Source: Glandiceps talaboti
Lineage: Eukaryota; Hemichordata; Enteropneusta; Spengelidae
NCBI RefSeq assembly: GCF_964340395.1
Contig: NC_135566.1
Location: 16,184,001-16,237,500, forward strand
Direction: 5' to 3'
DNA: 53,500 nucleotides
Positions 38,384 through 53,500 of this stretch are shown piece after piece. The notes beneath the pieces are model-generated. The model did not search any database. It had not been told where the DNA came from and was given only the letters and a program-made list of their open reading frames with translations. The stretch's first letter is position 1. Each line of letters begins with the position of its first letter. The position numbers and the translations under genes were made by a program.

Positions 38384-38872
38384 TGTGTAAGGGATGTTTG
38401 TGTGTTATCTGTATTGTGTCTACAGAGCAGACAGTACTATGTAAGGGATGTTTGTGTGTTATCTGTATTGTGTCTACAGAGCAGACACTGTGTAAGGGAT
38501 GTTTGTGTGTTATCTTTATTGTGTCTACAGAGCAGACACTGTGTAAGGGATGTTTGTGTGTTATCTTTATTGTGTCTACAGAGCAGACACTGTGTAAGGG
38601 ATGTTTGTATGTTATCTTTATTGTGTCTACAGAGCAGACACTGTGTAAGGGATGTTTGTATGTTATCTTTATTGTGTCTCAGTACAGAGCAGACACTGTT
38701 AAGGGATGTTTGTATGTTATCTTTATTGTGTCTACAGAGCAGACATTGTGTAAGGGATGTTTGTGTGTTATCTTTATTGTGTCTATAGAGCAGACACTAT
38801 GTAAGGGATGTTTGCATGTTATCTTTATTGTGTCTCAGTACAGAGCAGACACTGTGTAAGGGATGTTTGTTT
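38384..38872. repeat. 51-bp minisatellite, about 9.5 units
   Basis: The unit starts CTGTGTAAGGGATGTTTGTG, then TGTTATCTTTATTGTGTCTA and CAGAGCAGACA, 51 bp = 17 codons. Because the length is a multiple of three, two frames stay open. Two units carry a +4 change (TCTCAGTACAGAG), in one case offset by -1 nearby. No splice or promoter context supports coding. Confidence 0.9.
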
Positions 38873-38880
38873 GTTATCGT

Positions 38881-41469
38881 TGTGTCTATCTCAACATAAA
38901 ACCTGTTGATCAGATACATCGTATAATAGCATTTGCAAGCTAAGACAAAATATCCTGTAAATATATAGAGTGTAAGAAAAACAAAACATTCTTAACACCC
39001 AAACGTAACAAAACGAAGAATTTGATTTTTTTTCAAATAACATTCGCCTAAGAAATAGCTATGAAAGTCTGTTCGCACGTTTTCAACCTTTGTTTCAATA
39101 AATGGCCGTGATACAAATTGATTCGGAGGTTTTTTGTGATACCAAAGACTTATCTAGCGTACGTACGTGTTTATTTTTTCCAGACTTTTGATGATACACA
39201 GCGCCACCTAACATGTTCTTTCTATTCACATACGCAAACTACTCAAGGGTATATGGTCGATACAAGTATGGGTATAAGATACAGGTTGGATCTTAGAACA
39301 GTGTAGAGAGACATGAACGTTGTCATGGCAACAGACATACCACCCCGAAGGCAGAGCATGTATTGATATAAAAAAAACGACTGAGTTGTATGATTGTGGC
39401 ATTGAACATAGCAATGGTTATTGCAGTCTAGTAGTCTTTTTACTATAGATATTACCAAGGATGCAGGACAATGTTACTATCACTGGCGAAGCGATAAAGA
39501 AACAAAATTTTTTGGAGTGATCTCCCAATAATGAAAGGTTTTCATTAACGGGAATGTGGACAGGAATGAACTTTGGATACGAGACCACAACCAATAATCC
39601 CCGGGGCCAATATCATTCGTACTCTAAATCTGAATAGCGGATACAAGAGTTAAAGGTGTCGGCAAAGATGAAAGCAATCGCATAGCCTCCGCATAAACGT
39701 CTACGATGAAGGTTCGTGATATTTGGTAGGATTTTGAAGCGACCTCGAAGGAAGACTATTTACCGTCGGATATTGCAACAAACAAAACGGATTGATGGTG
39801 CGTGCTGTTGAGGTAGTCTTTGCATCGATACCAAATAGCATACTCTTCCGATCTAACAGTTGTTTCAATAAAACGCTAACGTTTATCAATATACAACACC
39901 CCTTTATAAACGTGTCAGGTGTTGACAAAGAATAGATTACGTGTTTTGTCGGAGATAGTTAACGGATCGCTTTACTGCTACAATAGCTATAGCACTGCCG
40001 GGCAATATTTTTAAACGCTCCTCAAATACAGTCAGCAAATTTACATATGGTGAAACTGAAGTGTCGTTAACATGACTGCATGACTGTCAGGTTTTTTATA
40101 TTGAAGGACGGTTGATGAAAATTGTGAAGTTAGTAGACGAACTATGAAATGTCAACGCAGGGAAGAAATTATAACTTGTGTGAACACAAATATTCATAAT
40201 TTGGGAAGTGTTCATTAACGTCAAATAAAACAAAGTAAAAAGCATGAATTTGCTCGCCAGAATCGAAAGTTTTCGAAAATGTCTTCATTTCATGCAGTTA
40301 CGTTCCCCTATGTAAAGATTAGGATTTGACTTTTACATGTAGCAGTTGGCATGATGATGGTCAACTATTTACATGTAAGAATAGAAGGAAAAACAATCTG
40401 AAAGAGACGAGAAGGATACGTGTACACTTTGATATCCTGGAGCAGATAATGGTCTCCTTGGAGACGGCTTTGTTATTTCAACATCACGATGCAGTGGGGT
40501 GATTTATAAGCATGATAAATATTTTCATCTGAGAGAATTACGTCATAACTCATTTGTGTGTACCCTCAAAGCACCGTGTTTGTAAAGAGTCCAGTCACGT
40601 ACCTAGAATGATTCCACCACCTATTGCAGCTTCTATTGTCAGCAGAGAAAATAAAAAAAATGTCTTGGTGAGAGAGTGAAATGTAATAAAACTAGTCGGC
40701 ATTTGATTTACAAAGGTTATAACACACAAGCATTTTGCAAAGAGATTCTCGTCTATCGATTGATCATTATCACGTTGATTCTATCACCGCTTTAAAGTTT
40801 TCTGTTCCATTCACAAGGAAACGAGTGAAAAAAAAACTACATTCGATTTCTCAATATGGTAACGCTAAAATAGTTTCCGGGGTTTTTCCCAATCACTATT
40901 CGTTTCCATGGCAGGCTTTTGCTGAGTCCTGTTTTTGTCAAAACGCACGCTGTCAATGCAATGGGTTAGATGAACGTGCACTGTTCATTCGGACGTCTCA
41001 TTGGCTATTCTTCTGCCAACATAAATGTGAAATCTTGCCGCTGGCATAAGCATACCACTATAAGTTAGTTTTGCAACTTGATCAACTTTGGTAATACCTA
41101 TTTTGTCATAAAAAGCAAACTTTTACAATACAAGAGAAACTCAAAATTGTTTACAATATCATGGCATGTATATAATCAGGGGAACTTTATCTCACCTTGA
41201 CTGTTAAAATCGAACATTAATTAGTAACGACACAATTTGACCGTGACATTGACAAGTTCAAATGTCAAAATTTAACTCTATCTTTACATATTCATCCCAG
41301 ACTGTGTAGAGAGTGTCCAAACTCTTTCTAATGCTGTAAAAAATATTTCACATTACTTGGGTATCTATGTCTGTGATGCTTTTTTCACCATGTGCCTGTT
41401 AGTTAAAAAGTATACGATATAAAATATACGTACAACGTACGTTTACAACATAACACAAAACAATAAAAC
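38881..41469. other. Intergenic
   Basis: No gene, array or clear element seen in this AT-rich stretch. The 104-codon frame at 40735 has no recognisable features. Confidence 0.5.
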
Positions 41470-41479
41470 TCAGTGCCAC

Positions 41480-41897
41480 GAAAAGCAACACAAGTCAAGG
41501 CAAGACAACGCAAGGCAAGGCCGGCAGCGCATCGCAACGCAACGCAACGCAACGCAACATAACATACAGCAATAGAATAAAACACAACTTAACTTAGCAC
41601 AGCACAACACAATACAATACATTAAGATATAGTTACAATACAATACAATACAATACAATACAATACAATACAATACAATACAGTACAGTACAGTACAGTA
41701 CAGTACAGTACAGTACAGTACAGTACAGTACAGTACAGTACAGTACAACACAACACAACACAACACAACACAACACAACACAATTCAATTCAATTCAATA
41801 CAATACAATACAATACAATACAATACAATACAATAACACAATACAATAACACAATACAATACAATACAATAATGTATTACAATACAATACAATAGCA
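41480..41897. repeat. Pentanucleotide array of related units
   Basis: Blocks of five-base units differing by single changes: CAACG, then CAATA, CAGTA, CAACA, CAATT and CAATA again, ~400 bp. The Cys/Thr/Val/Leu/Tyr reading frame on the - strand is an artefact. Confidence 0.93.
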
Positions 41898-44264
41898 CAT
41901 CAACTTCAAGATTATATAGAGTCTACATACAATAAATAGACCTTGACATTAACCTTGACCTTCAAAATCAAACTGTTATTTTATTAATCACGAAATATAA
42001 TCTGTGATAAAAACTGTGAGCTGTAAATACCACCGAGTGCGAATAATATGTTTGATCAAATAGAAAAATAAATGAATTTATCCTCGTACTAGCTTGTACC
42101 TTCGTTAGTGGTCTGAGCATGTACCAAAACACTATAGCTTCAATATGGTGTAGTTATCATCCAGTTCTCTCAGTATACCACATAATGGTAGATTTTGCAT
42201 TTTACAAACGTAAAAATAACAACAATGGCTAAAAAACCACCTAGCTCAGAAAATATACACTACAAGATTCCGACAACGTCACCAGCAGTGTGTGAACTTA
42301 AAGGGAAAATGACTACTCGTCATAAGGACCGACATGTAGCAAATGCTGCTGGAAAACTGCTGGTCCATATTCAATGCAGTTCACATTCACGACCTGTATC
42401 TACACCCCCAATTACAGATTAAATGATTTTGAACTTTAATATGATACAACATATCTTTAGATAAACTAAAGTAAAAGAGAGTACAACGAATTGTTTACTA
42501 TCCACTATTATTTCATCAATCTGTTCGTACAATTGAAAATTTCCACTCACAGAATCAAAAAATACAACTTGGAAGTAAACTTGGAAGTAAATTTTGGATT
42601 CACAACCAAATACTTTTTGACTCTGTGAGTAGAGATTTTCATTTGTAACTATGAACCCAGAGACTATGAATATTCATTCTCGCATAATCTGTCCTATAGA
42701 CTATGAAACTGAATGTATTCATTCCACCATAGAAATACAGATCCATAGATTGTAGATAATATGGGTGAATGAATCATTAAATCTACATTATCTGCAATTT
42801 CTAAGAGCTCACAGTCCTCTCCTTCCTCACTGTACGATTCACTAAATTCTGAATCACACAATCCAAAGTCAGATTCTTCGTCTGTGTCAACAGCTTATGT
42901 AGCTTGCCCACCCTTAGCGAACTTAGACCACAAGCCCCCCCCCCCCCCATGAAGCCCTACCCGTATACCCTACCGTGGTGTATTGAGTATCGTCTCTGAC
43001 TGACTGTTTGTGTAAGAAATCTGACCATGTTGAAGAGAACTATGGCTAATCATGTCTTACAGTGCGAGCGTGATGTGTTGACTGTACTGTCCTATGTCAT
43101 CCACTATGTACCCGTGTTTGGCATGATGCAGTATTTTTCCAGATACAACAATGGCAACAAAAATGCAACATTTCTAAGTTTATACGTTGATTACAACATA
43201 ACAGGACATACATTATCATATGCATCAAATTGAAAGCAATCAGACTACGCATTTTTTTACTGTTTTTACCAAAAAAAAATATCTTACGAAGTGTACCTGC
43301 CTTCTTTATTAGTTAAAACGCCATTTTCAGAGTAGTTTATATGTTTCCGTCAGTTTGTTTTGATCATGGCCACACATACCGTGTGCACAACTTGAATACC
43401 GTGAAAATGTTACGGGTTTTTGTAATGCATCGGGAAATAATCTTAATCTGCATTTGATTATTTAAGTCCTTCAGACCTACTCTGCCGTTCCCAACTTTAG
43501 TTAGACCATTCATTTAGAGATGAAGCATGTACAAGATTGACGTCAACAATTATAGGACTTGCCCGACTGCAATCCAGTCAACGAAAGCCTGAGGGCGCTG
43601 TTGTCATATCACCGATGACTAATCATGTCATTACATTTTGAAGCTACTATGTGTACCCATCAACCCCAGGTACCGAAGACCACGTGTTAGTTCTATACAT
43701 GACAGAGTAAAAAGCACGTGTTTGCTCTCAGGTGGCTATAAAATTCTCATTTTACGACGACAAAATGAGCAATAACCGAAACTACACCAAACTACCGTGA
43801 ACAGCACATAAACCGTGGATCGTGCGAAATTGCGGAGTCTCGTAAATTTTGACAAATTTATGATTTAGGGTATAAAGTTAAATTTCCTCTGTGTATCAAC
43901 GACAGAAGGGGTTCCTAAAGCGTACGCTTTAAATGAGCAGTGTTCGGAGATTGAAACTCATAAAACACGTAATCGAAAACACTAAAATCTTGCTAGGGTA
44001 CCTGTACCGAAATGAACAAAGGAATCAAACGAACAAAGGAAATTGACAAAGACATCCGAAAAATCTGGAGTTTAGATGTGGGTGAAAATGTATTTATTTT
44101 TTTTAAGTTTTGATGGTGGATTCGACATGGCGACAGGTCTTTAGGAGTTACCCCTTTCATTAATTTTCATATAAATTCGTCACGCTTGTTTTCCTGAACA
44201 TATGCCTGTCCGTCCGTTTGTCACTTAATTGATCTTCGTGTGTCCATCCATTCGTCCATTCGTT
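41898..44264. other. Intergenic with a foldback
   Basis: Small frames at 42195-42422 (starting MHFTNVKITTMAKKPPSSEN) and 43027-43233 show no family features. A foldback lies at 42522-42656. There is a GAGGGCGC at 43591. Confidence 0.45.
42522..42656. mobile_element. Foldback element
   Basis: The left arm has GAAAATTTCCACTCACAGAA then TCAAAAA. The right arm reverse-complemented has GAAAATCTCTACTCACAGAG then TCAAAAA. The loop includes a direct repeat of CTTGGAAGTAAA. Confidence 0.6.
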
Positions 44265-44622
<358 letters not shown>

Positions 44623-45539
44623 TATCGTTGTTTCTGGTTATCTGTCCCTATGCTTTCTTCATTTCACTGTTCGTTTTGTTTTATTTTTGCTTTAAAAACA
44701 ATACTCTATCCGACGGTTTATGCATTGATTTAGACAGTATGACTGTACTTCGCGATTAAAACGAGTGATCGCCAGTGTTTCAACGGTAACGGTAGACATT
44801 ATAACAAAGTAAAACTCAAGTACATACAGTTACAAAATTACCCTAATTCCTAAATAAATGTGTGAATCTATTTGGTGTTTTTTTTGTCCAGACTTTTAGT
44901 GTAAATAAGGATTGATTACAATACATTTATCATTACCAAAGCAATCTTTGCTGTCTGTTAATTATTTCACTTGATGATTCATTTTTTTCTTAAAGAACAA
45001 CTTCATCGATATCAAAGTTGCACGTTTAGGCGCCAAAATTTAGAAGATTGATAGGCCCTCGGGGATTTAATAATGTTGGATGCATTAGCGAGTTAAAATA
45101 TACCTTGTACATTTTCCCCATGACTTCCCAGTGTAGACGATTATCACGTGTTGGAGTCCAATTCCCAAACGTGTCACAAACCAGTATGACTCCCCTGCCA
45201 GGTGTAAATTTGCTGATTAGGTTTTCATTTTATTGTTAATGAACAGCCCCAGGCGTTTCTCTACCCAGCTGAGAGGTCTGCCGCCTGCGTCGAGTCTTTT
45301 TAGGGCCAAACAATCATAATTGTATGATTACGAGATCACCTTTTGTACAGCATATTGTCTGTGTAACATGAATCTATCGAGATTACAGAGACAAATATAA
45401 AAGAAAGCGCATCCGCCAATATAATTTTACTGACTACAGTCCAACAAATTTGCAAAAAAAAAATTGCAAAAAAAAATTTAATCATGTGGTACATTTGGCA
45501 CAGTCCTATCGATTCACAAGAATCAATTACAAACAATCT

Positions 45540-45645
45540 TAAAGGCCCACGATTCGCTCCCCGGTTCTACCATAAGTTCTATCTTATCAGATAAAGTCAT
45601 GGCACCATTCTTTTGTTGTATAGCTCTGTAAGACAATCGTACATG
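45540..45645 (+). repeat. Diverged repeat family copy A
   Basis: Starts TTAAAGGCCCACGATTCGCT and ends near TATAGCTCTGTAAGACAATC. It shares TAAGTTCTATCTTATCAG and CATGGCACCATTCTTTTG with other copies at 47.7, 47.9, 52.5 and 53.0 kb. Confidence 0.5.
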
Positions 45646-46504
45646 TTTCTCACCCAGTCCTAATCATACAAGGGCCTATGCATACGATGTGTTATGCAGA
45701 ATATTGTCCAAGTGTTGTTCATCGTCTCTTACTAGATCTACATTTTCGGTACTGACGTAACAAGTGTCACAACATTCTTTGACACATTCTGGGTTTATTT
45801 TGATTCTTTACAACACTTTATACAAGCAATCGAATTATTTACCAGTCTTTGTCAGGACTGTGTTCGCAACATTATTATCTATTTAGCCGAAAATTACTCC
45901 AGGCCTGTCAAAAGTATTTCATCATTACTCGTCTGCGATTCGTATCAACGAGGCCCATGGCCGAACAAAGAAAAATATTGGGCACATTTTTTAAACTTCG
46001 TTCAGCCAAGGAAAATACGTGCGGGCTAAGGGGCCTTGTCATTTTGAGTCAAAGACGAGAATTGACAAAACCCTTAGGTCAAGAAATTTTTACGGCTGAA
46101 TGAGGGAAAATATTGGGGAATAATGTATTTATACCAGTGCAAGCATAATTTATGAAAAATCGTTGGGAAAATAATGGCGACTTTCACTTTGAACGTTTTG
46201 ACTCATATTTTGAAACCACAGAACCAATGAATTTGTAAGGTGATTGTAATGCCAAAATAAATATCTCAGTTGTCTTTAATGACTTAGCTGACAGTTTTGA
46301 CATGCAAATTAAATCCTATGAGATAATATATTATATACTTGTATGATGTATAAAGGCATACATCAAGTTGGTTCGTCGAATATTGCAATTTCGTCGGCAA
46401 AAGAACATTCCATACTCACATATAAATTTATAATTAATATGAAAAAAATAGGCAATACTGAATGGAGTGCATACCAGTTCAAGTCGACCGCCCGTTTTGA
46501 CCCC

Positions 46505-47684
<1,180 letters not shown>

Positions 47685-47775
47685 TGGCAGAGCTACAGAA
47701 AAATACTCGAATCCCTATTATGCTCCCCTAATGCAAGAACTAGGGACTGAAACCCTGGCCTTTAAGTAATTACAG
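47685..47775 (-). repeat. Diverged repeat family copy D
   Basis: On the - strand it runs from TTAAAGGCCAGGGTTTCAGT to TTTCTGTAGCTCTGCCAGAC, parallel to copy A. Confidence 0.45.
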
Positions 47776-47848
47776 TGAACCAGGTTGTATTGGTATACTG
47801 TCAGCCCGGGCCACAATGAAACAAGATATTCGAAATACGTTTGTCTGC

Positions 47849-47980
47849 TTAAAGGCCCACGATTCCATGCCAGGTTTTCGCACTGGTGCCATCTTATCAG
47901 TGGACCTATAAGCTTTAATGATTACATGCTATCATTATTTTGTTCAGCATCAACTTTTTCTCCAGCTTTGCAAACCAGCT
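47849..47980 (+). repeat. Diverged repeat family copy B
   Basis: TTAAAGGCCCACGATTCCAT start, then GCCATCTTATCAGTGGACC and a TTTAATGATTA segment shared with copy C at 53 kb. Confidence 0.45.
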
Positions 47981-48504
47981 GTTTTTTTCCCACCTAAATT
48001 TTAAACCTAATCCTAAACTGGGCCTAGTATTAAAATTAATGTTTTTATTTCGGATTAAAGGCCAGATGTGATCGCTCTCAGTATCCTGTTCCGTCGTTTT
48101 TCACACAAAGAGAGAGAAATACTAAAATATGTAAATTATTGAGGTCATACGGATGATTTATGATATTAACAGGGATCACAATTTTACCATCGATGTGGTT
48201 CATGTTTTAACGTCCAGTGGTTTTTATCGCATCAGTATTGTACTCAAAATTTTATTGTCAGCGAAGCGTAGCGATAATTGTACAGGATCGTGTAGAGATT
48301 CTAGAGATTAATACGTTGAGAATGCAACTGTGAGCACGTAACCGTCACAAAATCTCACGTAAACCCTTCTTCAGCAAAAGGTGCGACGAACATTCTGCAG
48401 AACCTTACAACTGCCTTTCTTGTGCACATAATTGTCAGAGTTGTTACTATCTCTAGCGATCGAAACCATATAGTTTATTATTGTTTGTATGTTGGTTTGG
48501 ATTG

Positions 48505-48580
48505 CTGTAGCTCGTAGCCTAGAGTCGTGTCGTGTAATAGTCAAAATCTCAACATGACTTGACTCTAGGCTATAGCTCAG
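48505..48580. other. Hairpin next to MITE copy 2
   Basis: TAGCCTAGAGTCGTGTCGTG (from 48515) pairs with CATGACTTGACTCTAGGCTA (to 48572). The pairing extends outward a few bases. It ends 18 bp before the MITE's target duplication. Confidence 0.6.
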
Positions 48581-48597
48581 AGAGAGTAAGAGAACTG

Positions 48598-48771
48598 GGC
48601 TACTACTAGTCTATCAGCTAGCCCTCGGATGTTCTTCCGATAAAAGACGACACACCGCCGAACAACGCTATCGAGGATGTTCGGGCAGGCCCTCACATGC
48701 GAACTTCGTTCGCTTATAGTTATAGCATCGAAAGAAAGCCCGATCGTCTAGCTGCAAGACTAGGCTACTAC
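48598..48771. mobile_element. MITE, copy 2, with 9-bp target duplication
   Basis: The 156-bp element at 48607-48762 is bounded by TAGTCTATCAGCTAGCC and, on the other strand, TAGTCTTGCAGCTAGAC. It is flanked by a perfect GGCTACTAC duplication (48598-48606, 48763-48771). The interior matches 11864-12009 in the same orientation, including CGAACTTCGTTCGCTTATAG and ATCGAAAGAAAGCCCGA. Confidence 0.92.
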
Positions 48772-49620
48772 ATGTGTCGAACTACAATATGGAAAATTAT
48801 TTTAACGTGTTATTACACATTAGGTATCTGGAGCCTCTAAAATTGATAGGTTACAATCTGTACTATTTACTAGAATGGAGCCCGTTTTTACAATCTTCCT
48901 GGCACACTGCCGGGTGCCATCTTTCTGGAATAGAATATTTTGCTGGACTACTTAGCCGGTGAACCATATGTGGTTACCATGGTCGAAACCTTAAATGGAT
49001 ATATTTACATAATATGTATACCATTTATATAATTCAACATATCCTGGAGTATATGGCTTTACTACCTTTGTTCTCGTAAATAAAATTACAAAATTTAATA
49101 CAAATGGCATCTTCAATTGTTATCTTTTCGTTAGAGATAAACGTGCGTTGTAAGTTGTGTTCAGTAAAACAATGTGTACAGAAGGCATTGCATCAACTCA
49201 TTTATCTCAATAATGCAGACTGCTGTTGGCATGGATACGTGCCTACAGAAAGTTGTCTGAGATTACGGAAAATGGTGCATTCACCGCGAGAGACAATAGT
49301 TGGAACGGTGTCGTCGTTAAAACAATAGGACCTGGTGTCATGTGACGTCAGTCGTACATCACCGGACCACGTGCCACCGCCTTGATTTATCGTAGCCCCC
49401 AGCGGGAAAATAATGCAGGAAAATGGATGTACTTTGATACCATAACTTTCGAGCAAAGGCAACCGACAGAGAAGTGCACGTGATTTGTGTTTATTTGCAG
49501 CTGATTGTTTCGTCATTGCTTCCCAGCCAATCGCAGCCTTTATATGGTTGAAACTGGTTTTATACCTGTACATCATAGTTGCGCAGATTGTATTACATGC
49601 GACGAATAGCTCCCCAAATC
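48772..49620. other. Intergenic
   Basis: No gene supported. A 124-codon - strand frame (49202-49576) shows no family features. A perfect CRE, TGACGTCA, lies at 49343-49350. Confidence 0.45.
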
Positions 49621-49629
49621 GGCCTGCCC

Positions 49630-49812
49630 TTTTAAGGGGCGAGAGATCAACATTACTTCAATGTAGGATAAAAAAATAATTCTTTTACTGGGGGGGGGGG
49701 GGGGGGGGTGTCAGCATTTTAGTTCTCATTCTACAAAAAACAATTTTACATTTAATGGAATATGTTTTCTACCCCTATGTACTACATACTACTACATACT
49801 GGCTTTGTATTT
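49630..49812. mobile_element. Rearranged element flanking the satellite
   Basis: TAAGGGGCGAGAGATCAACA then TTCAATGTAGGATAAAAAAA matches the left part of 17325-17690. CATTTTAGTTCTCATTCTAC matches its right end but inverted. A G-run of ~18 separates them. The last ~33 bp is an inverted satellite unit (TACTACATACTGGCTTTGTA). Confidence 0.55.
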
Positions 49813-52029
49813 GTAGTGCTATGCATACAAAGCCAGTATGTAATAGTATGTAGTGCTATGCATACAAAGCCAGTATGTAGTAGTATGTAGTGCTATAAAT
49901 ACAAAGCCAGTATGTAGTAGTATGTAGTGCTATGAATACAAAGCCAGTATGTAGTAGTATGTAGTGCTATGAATACAAAGCCAGAATGTAGTAGTATGTA
50001 GTGCTATGAATACAAAGCCAGTATGTAGTAGTATGTAGTGTTATGAATACAAAGCCAGTATGTAGTAGTATGTAGTGCTATGAATACAAAGCCAGTATGT
50101 AGTAGTATGTAGTGCTATAAATACAAAGCCAGTATGTAGTAGTATGTAGTGCTATGAATACAAAGCCAGTATGTAGTAGTATGTAGTGCTATGAATACAA
50201 AGCCAGAATGTAGTAGTATGTAGTGCTATGAATACAAAGCCTGCAGTATGTAGTAGTATGTAGTGCTATGAATACAAAGCCAGTATGTAGTAGTATGTAG
50301 TGCTATGAATACAAAGCCAGTATGTAGTAGTATGTAGTGCTATGAATACAAAGCCAGTATGTAGTAGTATGTAGTGCTATAAATACAAAGCCAGTATGTA
50401 GTAGTATGTAGTGCTATGAATACAAAGCCAGTATGTAGTAGTATGTAGTGCTATGAATACAAAGCCAGAATGTAGTAGTATGTAGTGCTATGAATACAAA
50501 GCCAGTATGTCGTAGTATGTAGTGTTATGAATACAAAGCCAGTATGTAGTAGTATGTAGTGCTATGAATACAAAGCCAGTATGTATTAATATGTAGTGCT
50601 ATGAATACAAAGCCAGTATGTAGTAGTATGTAGTGCTATGAATACAAAGCCAGTATGTAGTAGTATGTAGTGCTATGCATACAAAGCCAGTATGTAGTAG
50701 TATGTAGTGCTATAAATACAAAGCCAGTATGTAGTAGTATGTAGTGCTATGAATACAAAGTCAGTATGTAGTAGTAGTATGTAGTGCTATAAATACAAAG
50801 CCAGTATGTAGTAGTATGTAGTGCTATGAATACAAAGCCAGTATGTAGTAGTATGTAGTGCTATGAATACAATTAAGCCAGTATGTAGTAGTATGTAGTG
50901 CTATGAATACAAAGCCAGTATGTAGTAGTATGTAGTGCTATGCATACAATGCCAGTATGTAGTAGTATGTAGTGCTATGAATACAAAGCCAGTATGTAGT
51001 AGTATGTAGTGCTATGAATACAAAGCCAGTATGTAGTGCTATGAATACAAAGCCAGTATGTAGTAGTATGTAGTGCTATGAATACAAAGTCAGTATGTAG
51101 TGCTATGAATACAAAGCCAGTATGTAGCAGTATGTAGTGCTATGAATGCAAAGTCAGTATGTAGTAGTATGTAGTGTTATGAATACAAAGCCAGTATGTA
51201 GCAGTATGTAGTGCTATGAATACAAAGTCACTATGTAGTAGTATGTAGTGCTATGAATACAAAGCCAGTATGTAGTAGTACGTAGTACTATGAATACAAA
51301 GCCTGCAGTATGTAGTAGTATGTAGTGTTATGAATACAAAACCAGTATGTAGTAGTATGTAGTGCTATGAATAGTAGTATGTAGTGCTATGAATACAAAG
51401 CCAGTATGTAGTAGTATGTAGTGCTATGAATACAAAGCCAGTATGTAGTAGTATGTAGTGCTATGAATACAAAGCCAGTATGTAGTAGTATGTAGTGCTA
51501 TGAATACAAAGCCAGTATGTAGTAGTATGTAGTGTTATGAATACAAAGCCAGTATGTAGTAGTATGTAGTGCTATGAATACAAAGCCAGTATGTATTAGT
51601 ATGTAGTACTATGAATACAAAGCCAGTATGTAGTAGTATGTAGTGTTATGAATACAAAGCCAGTATGTAGTAGTATGTAGTGCTATGAATACAAAGCCAG
51701 TATGTAGTAGTATGTAGTGTTATGAATACAAAGCCAGTATGTAGTAGTATGTAGTGCTATGAATACAAAGCCAGTATGTAGTAGTATGTAGTGCTATGAA
51801 TACAAAGCCTGCAGTATGTAGTAGTATGTAGTGCTATGAATACAAAGCCTGCAGTATGTAGTAGTATGTAGTGCTATGAATACAAAGCCAGTATGTAGTA
51901 GTATGTAGTGCTATGAATACAAAGCCAGTATGTAGTAGTACGTAGTGCTATGAATACAAAGCCAGTATGTATTAGTATGTAGTGCTATGAATACAAAGCC
52001 AGTATGTAGTAGTATGTAGTGCTATGAAT
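49813..52029 (+). repeat. 37-bp satellite, about 60 units
   Basis: The unit is GTATGTAGTAGTATGTAGTG + CTATGAATACAAAGCCA (37 bp), itself built from two GTATGTAGT halves. Variant units recur: ATAAATAC (49892, 50115, 50376, 50711), CAGAATG (49982, 50206, 50467), and CCTGCAGTATG insertions (50241, 51303, 51809, 51849) that create CTGCAG sites. Shortened ~27-bp units occur near 51030 and 51090. Confidence 0.97.
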
Positions 52030-52062
52030 ACTACTACATGCTGGCTTTGTATTCATAGCACA
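52030..52062 (-). repeat. Inverted satellite unit at the array end
   Basis: TACTACTACATGCTGGCTTT then GTATTCATAGCAC is a unit on the opposite strand. The array is therefore capped by inverted units at both ends. Confidence 0.85.

Positions 52063-53500
<1,438 letters not shown>

Noticed and set aside
42195-42422. 75-codon + strand frame
   Set aside because: Lys/Thr/Pro-rich and isolated; could be a transposon scrap but I cannot name one.
49202-49576. 124-codon - strand frame
   Set aside because: No family features, signal peptide or splice context; consistent with chance.
49813-52029. CRISPR-like array
   Set aside because: The units are head-to-tail without unique spacers and the genome is eukaryotic, so this is a satellite.

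Overview
The window is eukaryotic nuclear DNA from an animal, AT-rich and intron-rich, with genes split by GT-AG introns of 0.3 to 2.2 kb, canonical AATAAA signals and very dense microsatellites. The proteins (a 14-3-3 epsilon, an ATF3/JDP2-like bZIP factor, two secreted proteins) together with piggyBac-like, LINE and tRNA-SINE remnants fit a marine invertebrate bilaterian. I cannot fix the phylum from this sequence.

Layout. (1) 1-~8.9 kb: 14-3-3 epsilon, + strand, lacking only its first coding exon, which lies upstream of base 1; two piggyBac-like remnants sit in its introns. (2) 8.9-12.35 kb: intergenic, with a poly-T tract, a (GT)n array, a 5'-truncated LINE on the - strand and a MITE with a perfect 9-bp target duplication. 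(3) 12.39-16.12 kb: a complete four-exon ATF3/JDP2-like gene with a TATA box, two kappaB-type sites and a CACGTG box; introns 2 and 3 carry large compound tetranucleotide arrays. A minisatellite holding five CArG-like boxes lies about 1 kb downstream. (4) 18.85-20.69 kb: a two-exon gene for a 145-residue, lysine-rich secreted protein. (5) 21.77-26.2 kb: a five-exon gene for a 620-residue secreted protein with two adjacent Kazal-type domains between a long low-complexity N-terminal region and a Gln-rich tail. (6) 26.2-53.5 kb: no convincing gene. It holds foldback elements, simple-sequence arrays of up to ~300 bp, a 51-bp minisatellite, a pentanucleotide array, a second copy of the 9-bp-TSD MITE, a diverged repeat family with five copies, and a ~2.2-kb satellite of ~37-bp units.

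Reading frames and splice phases join exactly in all four genes: 234 visible residues of 14-3-3, which with the expected 21 gives 255, and 211, 145 and 620 residues for the others. The two secreted-protein genes are neighbours on the same strand, and both have a very short signal-peptide exon ending in phase 1. No CRISPR array, rRNA gene or functional tRNA gene was seen. No single unmistakable new 'system' is present. The most novel-looking items are the secreted gene pair, the atypical bZIP zipper and its regulatory context, the MITE families, and the satellite that appears to derive from a dispersed element.
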